NCBI RefSeq assembly: GCF_900142705.1
Contig: NZ_FRBV01000011.1
Location: 26,092-90,091 of the forward strand
Direction of reading: 5' to 3'
DNA: 64,000 nucleotides
Source of the DNA: Nitrosospira sp. Nsp11
GTDB lineage: Bacteria; Pseudomonadota; Gammaproteobacteria; Burkholderiales; Nitrosomonadaceae
The position numbers and the translations under genes are program-made. The stretch's first letter is position 1. Each line of letters opens with the position of its first letter. Shown in pieces: positions 10,480 to 19,000 of the stretch. The notes beneath the pieces were generated by a model. The model searched no databases and had not been told where the DNA came from. It worked only from the letters and a program-made list of their open reading frames with translations.

Positions 10480-10508
10480 TTGAACCCCTGTTCTGTTTCA
10501 TATAAAAT
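10480..10508 (+). promoter_or_regulatory. Probable promoter of tRNA-Val
   Basis: TTGAAC (10480-10485) and TAAAAT (10503-10508) are separated by 17 bases, and the tRNA begins 10 bases after the -10 element. The match to sigma-70 consensus is moderate and position supports it. A second AT-rich TATAAT lies at 10474-10479. Confidence 0.45.
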
Positions 10509-10518
10509 TCAGTTTTCC

Positions 10519-10595
10519 AGGCGCGTAGCTCAGCTGGTTAGAGCACCACCTTGACATGGTGGGGGTCGTTGGTTCGAGTCCAATCGCGCCTACCA
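10519..10595 (+). tRNA. tRNA-Val (GAC)
   Basis: This is a 77-base cloverleaf with encoded CCA. The acceptor AGGCGCG pairs with CGCGCCT, the D-arm is GCTCAGCTGGTTAGAGC, and the anticodon stem CCACC/GGTGG closes the loop TTGACAT with anticodon GAC. The T-arm contains GGTTCGAGTCC. All stems pair. Confidence 0.95.
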
Positions 10596-10963
10596 GAACA
10601 TTGGCTGAAACTTTCGGGGATTATCAAACGTCTCCCAATCCGTCTCAGTTCCTGCGAAAGAAAATGAATGCCTAGACAAAGTTCAGTGATGGCAATGAAC
10701 GACAAACGCTCACTGCGAACTACTCGTAATTCTCACGGTTATTATATAGTGTGTTGAATGAGCCACGGCGGATAGGCTCAAAAACGATCAAATCAAATGC
10801 GCAATCTCGACTGGACGTCCTGCCAATCCATCGACAATCCGTCCGTTAGTTTAAGCTTAGATTCGGCAAAGAGCAGGCACCTCATTGATCACTTGGCAAT
10901 CATGTAAGGGACGCCTGTCAGGAGTGGAAAGGGAAAGGGAAAGGGGAAGGGGAAGGATAAGGT
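10596..10963. other. Non-coding region with G-rich tract
   Basis: No supported gene. Near its right end, 10931-10952 carries four runs of three to four G separated by two or three A on the plus strand. This polypurine tract fits the four-G-run pattern of intramolecular quadruplexes. It directly precedes the hairpin at 10964. Nothing else recognisable was seen. Confidence 0.5.
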
Positions 10964-10997
10964 AAAGATAGTGACCCCTAGAGGGCTCACTATCTTT
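10964..10997. terminator. Perfect 11-bp hairpin, likely terminator of the PEP-CTERM gene
   Basis: AAAGATAGTGA (10964-10974) is the exact reverse complement of TCACTATCTTT (10987-10997), with a 12-base loop. On the minus strand it lies 28 bases past the PEP-CTERM stop and ends in CTTT, so it could terminate that gene. The symmetry would allow action in both directions and would also stop tRNA-Val readthrough. Confidence 0.65.
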
Positions 10998-11024
10998 AAA
11001 GAGCCGAAACCGGCGCGAATTCAC

Positions 11025-11588
11025 TTAGGAAGTTTTGCGGCTCCGGCGGCGGACAACCGCACCCATCAGTCCGAGACCGGCGAGAAGCATGGCATAAGTC
11101 TCAGGTTCCGGAACTACTGCCGCTGCTATCGCGCCAGCATAGATACCGCCCTGGCTGCCATTTGTTACCCCCGTGATATTGATATATGCGGGGCCCGTGA
11201 TCGGCTGGTCCCATCTCAAACCTAGGTTGTCACTGCTATTTCCCGGCGAAGGAAGCACGGTCGACTGCAGGATATGATCGTCAAAATCCCCTACAATTCC
11301 GTTATCATTTGAAACCAACGTCATTGTGGCGAGGGCTGTGTTAAAATTTCCATTCGAAAAGGTTAGTGGAACGTTGACGACATCGTATCCAGAACCCACG
11401 TTAGGTTGCTCGAAATTGAACGTAAAGATATCATTAATTCCGATCCCGGCTCCTTGTATAACCCCGGTGAAGGTAGTGGGCGTGCTACTGGATATGGTCC
11501 CAAGATCGGTAGTTGTGGCGTTGGCTCCGACGCTGGCACCGGCCAGTACGGCGACAGCCGCAATCTGTTTCAAGGAAAACTTATTCAT
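11025..11588 (-). CDS. PEP-CTERM sorting-domain protein
   Basis: This 187-residue secreted protein has a Sec signal peptide at 1-24 (ending GANA), then a Thr/Ser/Asn-rich beta-type body. The C-terminal PEP-CTERM signal is VPEPE at 159-163, followed by a hydrophobic helix (TYAMLLAGLGLMGAVV) and an RRRSRK basic tail. An INDIFTF segment at 51-57 recalls the FxDxF subgroup of such proteins. Proteins with this tail are anchored, cleaved and re-anchored by an exosortase, here presumably XrtB (32.2-33.1 kb) or an XrtA outside the window. A strong ribosome site (AGGAGAT) precedes the ATG. It stands alone between tRNA-Val and manC with its own hairpin terminator. The function of the body is unknown. 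Surface or matrix attachment is likely. Confidence 0.9.
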   Translation of the reverse strand: MNKFSLKQIAAVAVLAGASVGANATTTDLGTISSSTPTTFTGVIQGAGIGINDIFTFNFEQPNVGSGYDVVNVPLTFSNGNFNTALATMTLVSNDNGIVGDFDDHILQSTVLPSPGNSSDNLGLRWDQPITGPAYINITGVTNGSQGGIYAGAIAAAVVPEPETYAMLLAGLGLMGAVVRRRSRKTS

Positions 11589-11796
11589 TTTTTATCTCCT
11601 ATAAGTGTATTTCAGGCATCTGTTCCAGATAAACCCGCTCTGTTGATATACGTTGGTCACGAAACGCAACAGAATGGGTTTCTTAAAACACTCCACCGAG
11701 TTCAAAATTAACTTAACGTTTGAAACTCGACGCTGACAGCTTACCCTACGGAGGAGAAGGGTCAATAGGCCGTTTGGACTAGATAAAAAGCGTGAG

Positions 11797-13248
11797 TCAG
11801 CCTTCTCCTCTACCATAAACGTCCTCAAACCGCACGATGTCATCTTCGCCCAAATATGAGCCGGATTGGACCTCGATCATCTCAAGGGGCACGCAGCCTG
11901 GGTTTTCCAATCGGTGGCGCGTGCCTAACGGAATAAAAGTCGATTCATTTTCCGACACAAGATAGCTTGTATCGCCCCGCGTCACCTGTGCCGTTCCGCA
12001 TACCACGATCCAGTGTTCCGCACGGTGATGATGCATCTGCAGCGATAGGGCGGCCCCGGGTTTGACAACAATGCGTTTTACCTGAAAACGTTCCCCGGCA
12101 TCGACAGCATCGTACCAACCCCAGGGGCGAAATACTTTGCGATGCAACTCGCCCTCGGGCCGACCCTTACGCTTTAAGCTATCAACAATTTTCTTGACAT
12201 GTTGTGTCTTGTTCATATGCGCCACTAGGACGGCGTCCGCCGTCTCTACCACCACCATATCCTCTACCCCTACGCATGCTACCAAACGGTGCTCCGCCAT
12301 GACCAGCAGGTTATGGCAATCATCCAGCAACACATCTCCTTGCGACACATTGCCTAGATGATCCTTGGGCAATACCTGCCACAAGGAGTCCCATGCACCA
12401 ACATCCGACCAACCGGCGGATAGCGGAATCACCGCACCTATCGGCAATGAGTTATTGCCGGCAGCAACGCGCTCCATAACTGCGTAATCGATCGAGTCGC
12501 TCGGACATCGCATGAATGCTTCTTTACTGACGCGTAGAAAATCGCCATCAATTGCACCTTGATCCCAAGCTGCACGGCATGCCTCCAGGATATCTGCTCG
12601 ACAGCAACCAATAGCCCCAACCCATACGGAAGCGCGCAGCATGAATAAACCACTATTCCAGAAGTAAGAGCTCGCATCAAGATAAGCTTGCGCCGTCTCG
12701 AGAGACGGCTTCTCCACAAAACGGGCTATACGGCTGGCTCCCTCCTTTCCGAGAGGCTCACCAGATTGAATGTAGCCGTAACCCGTCTCGGGTGAGTCCG
12801 GCTTGATTCCGAAAGTCACTACCATGCCTTCGTTGGCAAGCGTCATGCCTTTGCGTACCGCCGCCTGAAAACTCGCAATATCCAAAATCAAATGATCGGC
12901 AGGCATGACCAGCAGAACTGGGTCGTCTCCGCCACGCATTGCAGCCAAGGCAGCCAGAGTCAGGGCGGGCGCGGTATTACGTCCGACAGGTTCAAGCAGG
13001 ATCGTGCCTTGGGTTTCCATCAGGCGCAGTTGTTCCGCAATTACGAAACGGTATTCCTCGTTGCAAACGATCAGCGGCGATCCGAGTTCAACGCCGGCGA
13101 GGCCCTCCATGCGTCTTACAGTAGACTGGAACAGCGAATCTTCCCCAATAAGAGGCAAAAGCTGCTTAGGGTACTTCTCGCGTGAGAGCGGCCAGAGGCG
13201 CGTGCCGGAGCCCCCAGAGAGCACAACAGGAATCAATGGCTGCATCAA
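11797..13248 (-). CDS. manC: Mannose-1-phosphate guanylyltransferase / mannose-6-phosphate isomerase
   Basis: This 483-residue bifunctional enzyme supplies GDP-mannose. The nucleotidyltransferase domain opens with LSGGSGTRLWPLSREKYPKQ (signature G12-P20). It contains VMPADHLI and the FVEKP and YFWNSGLFM blocks. The C-terminal cupin (type II phosphomannose isomerase) has QMHHHRAEHWIVVCG and FIPLGTRHRLENPG. The length is typical for ManC/AlgA. GDP-mannose feeds the exopolysaccharide. It is followed by the small PEP-CTERM gene about 210 bases downstream and preceded by galE, all on the minus strand. Confidence 0.95.
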   Translation of the reverse strand: MMQPLIPVVLSGGSGTRLWPLSREKYPKQLLPLIGEDSLFQSTVRRMEGLAGVELGSPLIVCNEEYRFVIAEQLRLMETQGTILLEPVGRNTAPALTLAALAAMRGGDDPVLLVMPADHLILDIASFQAAVRKGMTLANEGMVVTFGIKPDSPETGYGYIQSGEPLGKEGASRIARFVEKPSLETAQAYLDASSYFWNSGLFMLRASVWVGAIGCCRADILEACRAAWDQGAIDGDFLRVSKEAFMRCPSDSIDYAVMERVAAGNNSLPIGAVIPLSAGWSDVGAWDSLWQVLPKDHLGNVSQGDVLLDDCHNLLVMAEHRLVACVGVEDMVVVETADAVLVAHMNKTQHVKKIVDSLKRKGRPEGELHRKVFRPWGWYDAVDAGERFQVKRIVVKPGAALSLQMHHHRAEHWIVVCGTAQVTRGDTSYLVSENESTFIPLGTRHRLENPGCVPLEMIEVQSGSYLGEDDIVRFEDVYGRGEG

Positions 13249-13378
13249 CCTTCCATAAGGGCGGTAACTCCCATCCGTTTAAAATCTATTTCTTGACCTT
13301 GATAAAGCCACTGGTATGCGGCTTTGATTGCTGACCACCGGGTTAATAAAACGGGAGCCTTTCTTCATCTCGCCAACT

Positions 13379-14434
13379 TCAGGCTCCAAAACCCTCAGGG
13401 TTGGTGCTCTGCCAGCGCCAACTGTCGGCGCACATTTCTTCCAACCCACGCTCAGCCCTCCAATCCAGCAGATCAAATGCCAATCTGGGATCGGCGTAGC
13501 AGGAGGCGATGTCGCCAGGGCGGCGGGGACCAATCTTGTATGGCACTGGCCGACCGCTTGCCTGCTCAAAAGCCCGAACCATATCCAGTACGCTATAGCC
13601 TACACCCGTCCCGAGATTTACGGTCAGGCATCCCGACTGCGTTTGCACGTCTGGAGAATTCGGGGCCGCAGCAGTTTCCAGCACTTTCAATGCCTTAAGG
13701 TGCCCTAGCGCCAAATCCACCACATGAATGTAATCGCGTACGCCAGTGCCATCCGGCGTTGGATAATCATTGCCCCAAACATTGAGAAATTCTCGCCGCC
13801 CTATCGCTACCTGGGCTACGAAAGGCATCAGATTATCGGGGATGCCCTGCGGATCCTCCCCAATCAGGCCGCTAGGATGGGCGCCCACCGGGTTGAAATA
13901 ACGCAGGATACCGCAGCGCCAGGAAGAATCACTGCGGTATAGATCGCGTAAAATGTCCTCGACCATCAGCTTACTGCGCCCGTAAGGATTTGTGGCAGAA
14001 AGAGGATGGTCTTCGGTTAATGGAAGCCACTTGGGGTCGCCATAAACCGTGGCAGAAGAACTGAATACCAGCGTTTTTACATTGCACTCACTCATTGCCT
14101 CCAGCAATCGAAGAGTACCGACGACGTTATTATCGTAATAATCCAACGGCTGTTTAACAGATTCCCCCACTGCCTTGAGGCCGGCGAAATGGATAACCGC
14201 GTTGGCGCTGCTCTCACGCAATGCAGAAACCAGTGCGGCACGATCCCGGCTGTCGCCTCGCACAATGCGAAGTTTTTTGCCGGCAATGCGTTCCACCCGG
14301 GCTAATGCCTCGGGATGGCTGTTGCAGAAATTGTCGAATACCGTGACATCGAAGCCTGCGCTCAGCAATTCTACGCATGTATGCGACCCGATATAACCTG
14401 CTCCGCCGGTGACAAGAATCATCATCGCTCTCAA
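13379..14434 (-). CDS. galE: UDP-glucose 4-epimerase
   Basis: This 351-residue extended SDR interconverts UDP-glucose and UDP-galactose. [10 protein letters not shown] is at 10-19, SSSATVYG at 125-132, the catalytic pair Y151/K155 lies in YGRSK, and [13 protein letters not shown] and [12 protein letters not shown] are the classic GalE blocks. The start could also be the ATG three codons in (MILVTGG). The gene lies between the glycosyltransferase and manC and supplies UDP-Gal for the same polysaccharide. It is unrelated in order to a Leloir operon, supporting a biosynthetic role. Confidence 0.94.
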   Translation of the reverse strand: MRAMMILVTGGAGYIGSHTCVELLSAGFDVTVFDNFCNSHPEALARVERIAGKKLRIVRGDSRDRAALVSALRESSANAVIHFAGLKAVGESVKQPLDYYDNNVVGTLRLLEAMSECNVKTLVFSSSATVYGDPKWLPLTEDHPLSATNPYGRSKLMVEDILRDLYRSDSSWRCGILRYFNPVGAHPSGLIGEDPQGIPDNLMPFVAQVAIGRREFLNVWGNDYPTPDGTGVRDYIHVVDLALGHLKALKVLETAAAPNSPDVQTQSGCLTVNLGTGVGYSVLDMVRAFEQASGRPVPYKIGPRRPGDIASCYADPRLAFDLLDWRAERGLEEMCADSWRWQSTNPEGFGA

Positions 14435-14495
14435 TTAAAAATCACAATAGTTCGAAACAATTTTTTTAAGGCCTCAACCCTGAGGCTGAAGTATG

Positions 14496-15233
14496 CTAAC
14501 GACGAACCAGTTCTTTTAGCAGCAGCCAGAGAAAGAACATATCATCTATGAAATAGCGTTTGAACATGCGGCGAGGCTCCTGCAAGAACCGGTAAAACCA
14601 CTCAAGTCCAGACTTCTGCATCCAAACTGGGGCGCGCTTGACCTTGCCCACCACAACATCAAAACTGCCGCCCACGCCCATGGCAAAAGGAATTTTCATC
14701 TCTGCCTGGTAACGCCCAAGAAAATGTTCTTTTTTTGGCGAACTGATCGCAACGAATAATATGTCCGCCTGCGTGGCTTTAATGCGCTCCACAACCTCTG
14801 CCTCTTCCTCTGGCTTCCAATAGCCATTGCGGTAGCCAGCAATGGTCAAGCCGGGATACTTGCCCGTGTAAACTTGCTTCACAGCGGAAACCACCTCTTG
14901 CCGAGCACCAAGCAAGTATACGCGCCAACCTTTCTCGGCTGAACGCCGCATCAGCGACTCGAACAGATCTACCCCGGCTACGCGTTCTTTCAGTGGCTTG
15001 CCCAGCAGGCGGGATGCCCACACGACCGGCATCCCATCCACATTAATCAATTGGCAATCATTGATAATACGTCGCAATTTATCGTCGCGGCTGGCCTTGA
15101 CGAGCTTATCGACATTGATAACAACATGCTGGTGAGGTCGCCCGGTCTGAATGAATGTTTCGATGGTCTGCAACGTCTCTTCCATTGATAGATTATCGAT
15201 TTGACAGCCCATCATCTCAATGCGAGATCTCAT
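14496..15233 (-). CDS. WecG/TagA/CpsF family glycosyltransferase (GT26)
   Basis: The 245-residue protein transfers an N-acetylated amino sugar, usually ManNAc or ManNAcA, onto a lipid-linked sugar. Family landmarks are VINVDKLVKA, NVDGMPVVWASRLLG, ERVAGVDLFESLM, the YLLGARQEVV strand and the ISSPKKE and GVGGSFDVVVGKVKRAP blocks. The C-terminus (EWFYRFLQEPRRMFKRY) is the membrane-associating tail described for TagA. Its ATG overlaps the stop of wecB by four bases. The coupling to a UDP-GlcNAc 2-epimerase strongly suggests that the donor is UDP-ManNAc or a derivative. Confidence 0.9.
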   Translation of the reverse strand: MRSRIEMMGCQIDNLSMEETLQTIETFIQTGRPHQHVVINVDKLVKASRDDKLRRIINDCQLINVDGMPVVWASRLLGKPLKERVAGVDLFESLMRRSAEKGWRVYLLGARQEVVSAVKQVYTGKYPGLTIAGYRNGYWKPEEEAEVVERIKATQADILFVAISSPKKEHFLGRYQAEMKIPFAMGVGGSFDVVVGKVKRAPVWMQKSGLEWFYRFLQEPRRMFKRYFIDDMFFLWLLLKELVRR

Positions 15234-16339
15234 GACAACTCCCTCGCGAGTACTTCGACAATCCGCTGAGCAGCTCTACCATCCCACAGATGTGGCCGAC
15301 GGCCCTGCTTGCCTTCGCCGCGAAGCACCTTCCGTACCTCGCCGACAATCCGTACGGGATCCGTACCCACCACCACATTGGAACCTTCATCCACCGTTAC
15401 CGGACGCTCGGTGTTTTCGCGGATAGTAATGCATGGTACGCCAAGCGCAGTGGTTTCTTCCTGGAGGCCGCCGCTGTCAGTCAACACCACAGCGGCATCT
15501 TTCCATAAATGAAGAAAGCTCATGTAGGGTTGCGGTCCCACCAAAGTGATATTCGGCCCAAGGTCGATGTCAAATTTTTCAAGAGTTCCCCTGGTACGGG
15601 GGTGTACAGGAAAAGCCAGCGGTAGCTCGGTTGCTATCTCGCGCAACGCTCCAACGATGCGAGCCAATGTCTCGGCGTTATCAACATTGCTCGGCCGATG
15701 TAGAGTGACTACTCCATACGGTGTATCATTGCCCGCACACGCCGTCTTGAAATCACTTGTTTCAAAACTCGAAGTATCGGAGCAAGCCAGCTTTTCCGCC
15801 TGGTACAATAAATTATCAACCATCACGTGCCCGACGTAATGAACTGACGCGTCCGCCCTCCCCTCGCGCTTCAAGTGCGCAATGCCGCTTGGCTCAGTCA
15901 CAAAAAACCAGTCCGCGATACTGTCGGTAACCACGCGATTGATCTCTTCCGGCATGGTCATATCGCCACTACGCAATCCGGCTTCTACGTGCGCAACGGG
16001 AATGCTCAGCTTCTTGGCTACAATAGAGCAGGCCAACGTCGAATTTACATCGCCGACCACCAGCACCGCATCAGGCCGCTCTGTGTTGCAGAGCTCCTCA
16101 AAAGCCAGCATAATCTTGCCCGTCTGCTGCGCATGACTACCTCCGCCCCCCGCCATGAAGATATCTGGTTGAGGAATGCCCAATTCCTCAAAAAAAACTT
16201 CATTCATTTCGCGATCATAATGCTGACCGGTATGGATAATCTTGTATGCCAGCCCGCCATGGGCTCGCAGCGCACGCACGATGGGCGCAATTTTCATAAA
16301 ATTCGGGCGCGCACCTGCAACCAGATGAAGATTTTTCAC
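15230..16339 (-). CDS. wecB: UDP-N-acetylglucosamine 2-epimerase (non-hydrolysing)
   Basis: This 369-residue GT-B-fold enzyme produces UDP-ManNAc. It shows ARPNFMKIAPI near the N-terminus, HTGQHYD, HVEAGLRSGDMTMPEEINR with the catalytic acidic residues, and the C-terminal TDSGGLQEE. The initiation codon is GTG at 16337-16339, overlapping the stop of the upstream PEP-CTERM gene (GTGA). The wecG-type transferase follows with another four-base overlap. The trio is therefore one translational unit. The protein is complete. Confidence 0.93.
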   Translation of the reverse strand: MKNLHLVAGARPNFMKIAPIVRALRAHGGLAYKIIHTGQHYDREMNEVFFEELGIPQPDIFMAGGGGSHAQQTGKIMLAFEELCNTERPDAVLVVGDVNSTLACSIVAKKLSIPVAHVEAGLRSGDMTMPEEINRVVTDSIADWFFVTEPSGIAHLKREGRADASVHYVGHVMVDNLLYQAEKLACSDTSSFETSDFKTACAGNDTPYGVVTLHRPSNVDNAETLARIVGALREIATELPLAFPVHPRTRGTLEKFDIDLGPNITLVGPQPYMSFLHLWKDAAVVLTDSGGLQEETTALGVPCITIRENTERPVTVDEGSNVVVGTDPVRIVGEVRKVLRGEGKQGRRPHLWDGRAAQRIVEVLARELS

Positions 16340-17280
16340 GTATTAGTCCCGGCAAACTTGGGTGAAAAGCGCCGCCTGGAGGCAAAGAACCCGATACTTA
16401 GGAGTCCTGCCATCATCATCATATAGCTGCTCGGCTCGGGAACAACCGACATGGACATGGACTGAAACGTTTCTTTCCCATCTCCGATGAGAACTCCCGT
16501 CGAATAGGCCGAAATTGATTCTGTACCTGGTGTCCAGCTGTATATACCGTTCTTGAACCAGACCCCCGCTTTGTCATTAAAAGTATTGATGTGATTATGC
16601 TCTTGAAAAAGCAGTACCCCATCCTTCCAGAATTCAAGAGAACCGGTATCGTCCGCTGCCCACTTCACATGGAGATCCAGATAAGTCCACTTTTCCGTTT
16701 CGAGTTCCCATGAAGTCAGCTCCCGTCGTTCAAAATCGACCCCCACTGTGGACTTGATGCCGGATGGCGATGTGATAGCGTCGTGGTCGAATGCATTGAT
16801 CAGCTTCACTTTATTATCTTGAATGATAAGCCCGAGAGTCGGATTTCGAAAACCGCTCTCATCCTTATCGGGCGTATCGTGGATTTGCGCAATGGCACTA
16901 TCGACCTTGACGTATTTCCAGGTATCAGGAAGATAATAACCCCAGGAATACCAACGTTCCGAGCCGATAGGGTCTTTGAAAGCACTTGCTTCGGAGCGGT
17001 AACCTGAATTAGTCGCAATATCGCCAGAGATATAAGTCGCGCGCATCACGGAATTTGCAGATCCTGCAGGATCGTAAACTCTTTCGAGACGGGCTTGAAT
17101 ACCGTTCGCCGTCGATGCACCGCTAACGACATTACCGTTCGCCTCCAGTACCCCATACCTCGAGAAATCGCCCTCACTGAATCTTCCGTCGAAAACGATC
17201 TCGGCATAAGTATAATTACTGGAAAGCGCAAAGATGAAGCTGATAAAAATAATTATTGATCGAATCATGACCACTTCCAT
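16336..17280 (-). CDS. PEP-CTERM protein with polysaccharide-lyase (heparin lyase I-like) fold
   Basis: This is a 314-residue protein. A signal peptide at about 6-26 (ending TYAE) precedes a jelly-roll-type domain with the pattern of the heparin lyase I / PL family: FDGRFSEGDFSRYG, YRSEASAF, ERWYSWGYYLPD, then IAQIHDTPD and WTYLDLHVKWAADDTGSLEFWKDG. The C-terminus has VPEPSS at about 280, a Met/Gly-rich hydrophobic helix and an RRR tail, the PEP-CTERM signal for exosortase processing. The likely role is cutting or binding acidic polysaccharide outside the cell, perhaps the island's own product. Its stop overlaps the wecB GTG start, so it is co-translated with cytoplasmic precursor genes, which is unusual. 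Catalytic residues are not assigned. Some PL-like proteins only bind sugar. Confidence 0.8.
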   Translation of the reverse strand: MEVVMIRSIIIFISFIFALSSNYTYAEIVFDGRFSEGDFSRYGVLEANGNVVSGASTANGIQARLERVYDPAGSANSVMRATYISGDIATNSGYRSEASAFKDPIGSERWYSWGYYLPDTWKYVKVDSAIAQIHDTPDKDESGFRNPTLGLIIQDNKVKLINAFDHDAITSPSGIKSTVGVDFERRELTSWELETEKWTYLDLHVKWAADDTGSLEFWKDGVLLFQEHNHINTFNDKAGVWFKNGIYSWTPGTESISAYSTGVLIGDGKETFQSMSMSVVPEPSSYMMMMAGLLSIGFFASRRRFSPKFAGTNT

Positions 17281-17599
17281 ATAAGAGAAATAAGAGAATC
17301 AAAATTTCCTACAAAACGCCCTGGTGATACAAGCGTACAAGGCACATTGCTGTCTCGGGCCTGCTCATTGAAGTTAATCTTGTTCGATTTCCCGGCTCTC
17401 TTCGCTTAGAAACCTTGCTTTAGAACTCATCGATATGATGAGGCCCCACCTGAACTCGCGGCTTACTGTGAGCGACGTAATAATCCATACCAGCAAAGCG
17501 CGTTATCAAGTCGACGGGAGATGAACACAGCGTATATCAACGCGACATCACGTTGGCGCGCCATCTGGAGGATTGTTCACTAGGGGCTTTTTAAAATGC
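17281..17599. other. Intergenic region, nothing recognised
   Basis: These 319 bases lie between the PEP-CTERM lyase-like gene and the CapK-like gene, both on the minus strand. They should contain the promoter of the lyase-wecB-wecG unit. No convincing promoter pair, terminator or ORF was seen. Confidence 0.4.
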
Positions 17600-18898
17600 T
17601 TACGCTCCGCAATGGGCTAGCGCCACGTCTACATCATCCACACGCATCACAAACCTGTGCTTACCACTTGCCGGCAATACGAAGGAATGATTTTCCAGAA
17701 AATCGATATGCTCGAACTTGAGGGCTTCCCGCGTTCGCTTCAAATAGCTCGACCATTCATTTTCGGTCTTGTAACAGTGCAGATTAATCACAAGCCTTCG
17801 CTCATCATATAATACCTGGAAGGCTGAGATTCGACTGTCCTCTCGAAACATATAAGCAAAAAACATAAAATGCACCGTATTTCCTTCCTGATCGGAAACC
17901 AGATCATCATTCCGTCCGATCACCTCGCGGATCAGCGGAAAACCCCGACCACAGGGACAAGGATTATCATCCATCACCACTAGATCACCGGTATCATAGC
18001 GTGGCAGGAAAAAAGTCTGATTGGAAAGATCAGTGGAAATAAGCTTCCCGGATTCAAGTACTTCCGGATAGCTGCGGGTGGTAATAAGATGAAGGCCCTG
18101 CTTGCGCTCACATTCATAAGCTGAAACTCCCCCATCGTTACATCCATATTGGTTCAAGCAAGGTGCGCCAAAAGCTGTTTCGATTATCTCGCGCATCGTG
18201 GGTGTCAGCATTTCCGCCGTACATACTACGCCGCGCAAGTTAAAGCGCGGGCGTTTGGGAGATGCGAGAATGTACTGGGCGAGTTGGTAAATTGCCGATG
18301 CATAACCATAGAGTAGCCGGAAACCACCCGAGGCCATCGCGTCCGCATAGCCTCGCATCCGCGCCTGCGACAGATCAAAGGCAGAGAATAGACTTATGTT
18401 CATTAGCTTGTAATAAACCATCTCTTTGAAGCCACTGCTAAATAGAGATGACCCAGCGAGGAAAGCTACCGGCTCGCCCAACCGATAACCAGTCACGCGC
18501 CAGCTTAAAAGTATCCCGGCCCAAAGATAAGATTGAGATAGCGCCCCAGTAAAATAAACAAAAGGCTCTCCCGTGGAACCCCCAGTCTTCTTGCGCACAC
18601 GTTTACCGTTGTAATTTGAATTCATGAGACCCTCGCGGTGTTGATTCGCGAAGCTCTTATCGATCACCGGTAATTGTTCAAAAGAATGGTAGCCGGCATA
18701 GAGCGGAATGGAACTCCGAAGCGCATCGAAATAGTTCATTTGCGATTGCTTCTGCCGTTGCTGGATGGCGGCGGGTGACTCAAACTGGATGATTTCTAGT
18801 TGGCGAAGTAAACCTAACGTGCTGGTTCTACGCATTAAATCAATAAGAAAAAAACCTCCGTGACCTAACATCGGTAACTCTCCTCGCCCGATCAACAT
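17600..18898 (-). CDS. CapK/PaaK-like adenylate-forming protein
   Basis: This 432-residue protein resembles phenylacetate-CoA ligase and the CapK proteins of capsule loci. The phosphate-binding loop TGGSTGEP is at 105-112, the adenylation core has NQYGCNDGG, and the conserved DTGD lies in PRYDTGDLVV. A metal-site-like CPCGRG precedes the hinge. Adenylate-forming enzymes activate a carboxylate as an acyl-AMP. In polysaccharide islands they are thought to help attach an acyl or amino-acid group to a sugar. The substrate is unknown here. It lies between glycosyltransferase genes and a PEP-CTERM protein. No partner acyltransferase is evident beside it. Confidence 0.82.
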   Translation of the reverse strand: MLIGRGELPMLGHGGFFLIDLMRRTSTLGLLRQLEIIQFESPAAIQQRQKQSQMNYFDALRSSIPLYAGYHSFEQLPVIDKSFANQHREGLMNSNYNGKRVRKKTGGSTGEPFVYFTGALSQSYLWAGILLSWRVTGYRLGEPVAFLAGSSLFSSGFKEMVYYKLMNISLFSAFDLSQARMRGYADAMASGGFRLLYGYASAIYQLAQYILASPKRPRFNLRGVVCTAEMLTPTMREIIETAFGAPCLNQYGCNDGGVSAYECERKQGLHLITTRSYPEVLESGKLISTDLSNQTFFLPRYDTGDLVVMDDNPCPCGRGFPLIREVIGRNDDLVSDQEGNTVHFMFFAYMFREDSRISAFQVLYDERRLVINLHCYKTENEWSSYLKRTREALKFEHIDFLENHSFVLPASGKHRFVMRVDDVDVALAHCGA

Positions 18899-19000
18899 GT
18901 CAGTGGTACAGGCGATCTAAAGGGATTAAAAACAGATTACCGGCCGTTCAGCGGCGCCATCAGCGACAAATGCTATACCTTTGAAGTTGATCCCATTCTA

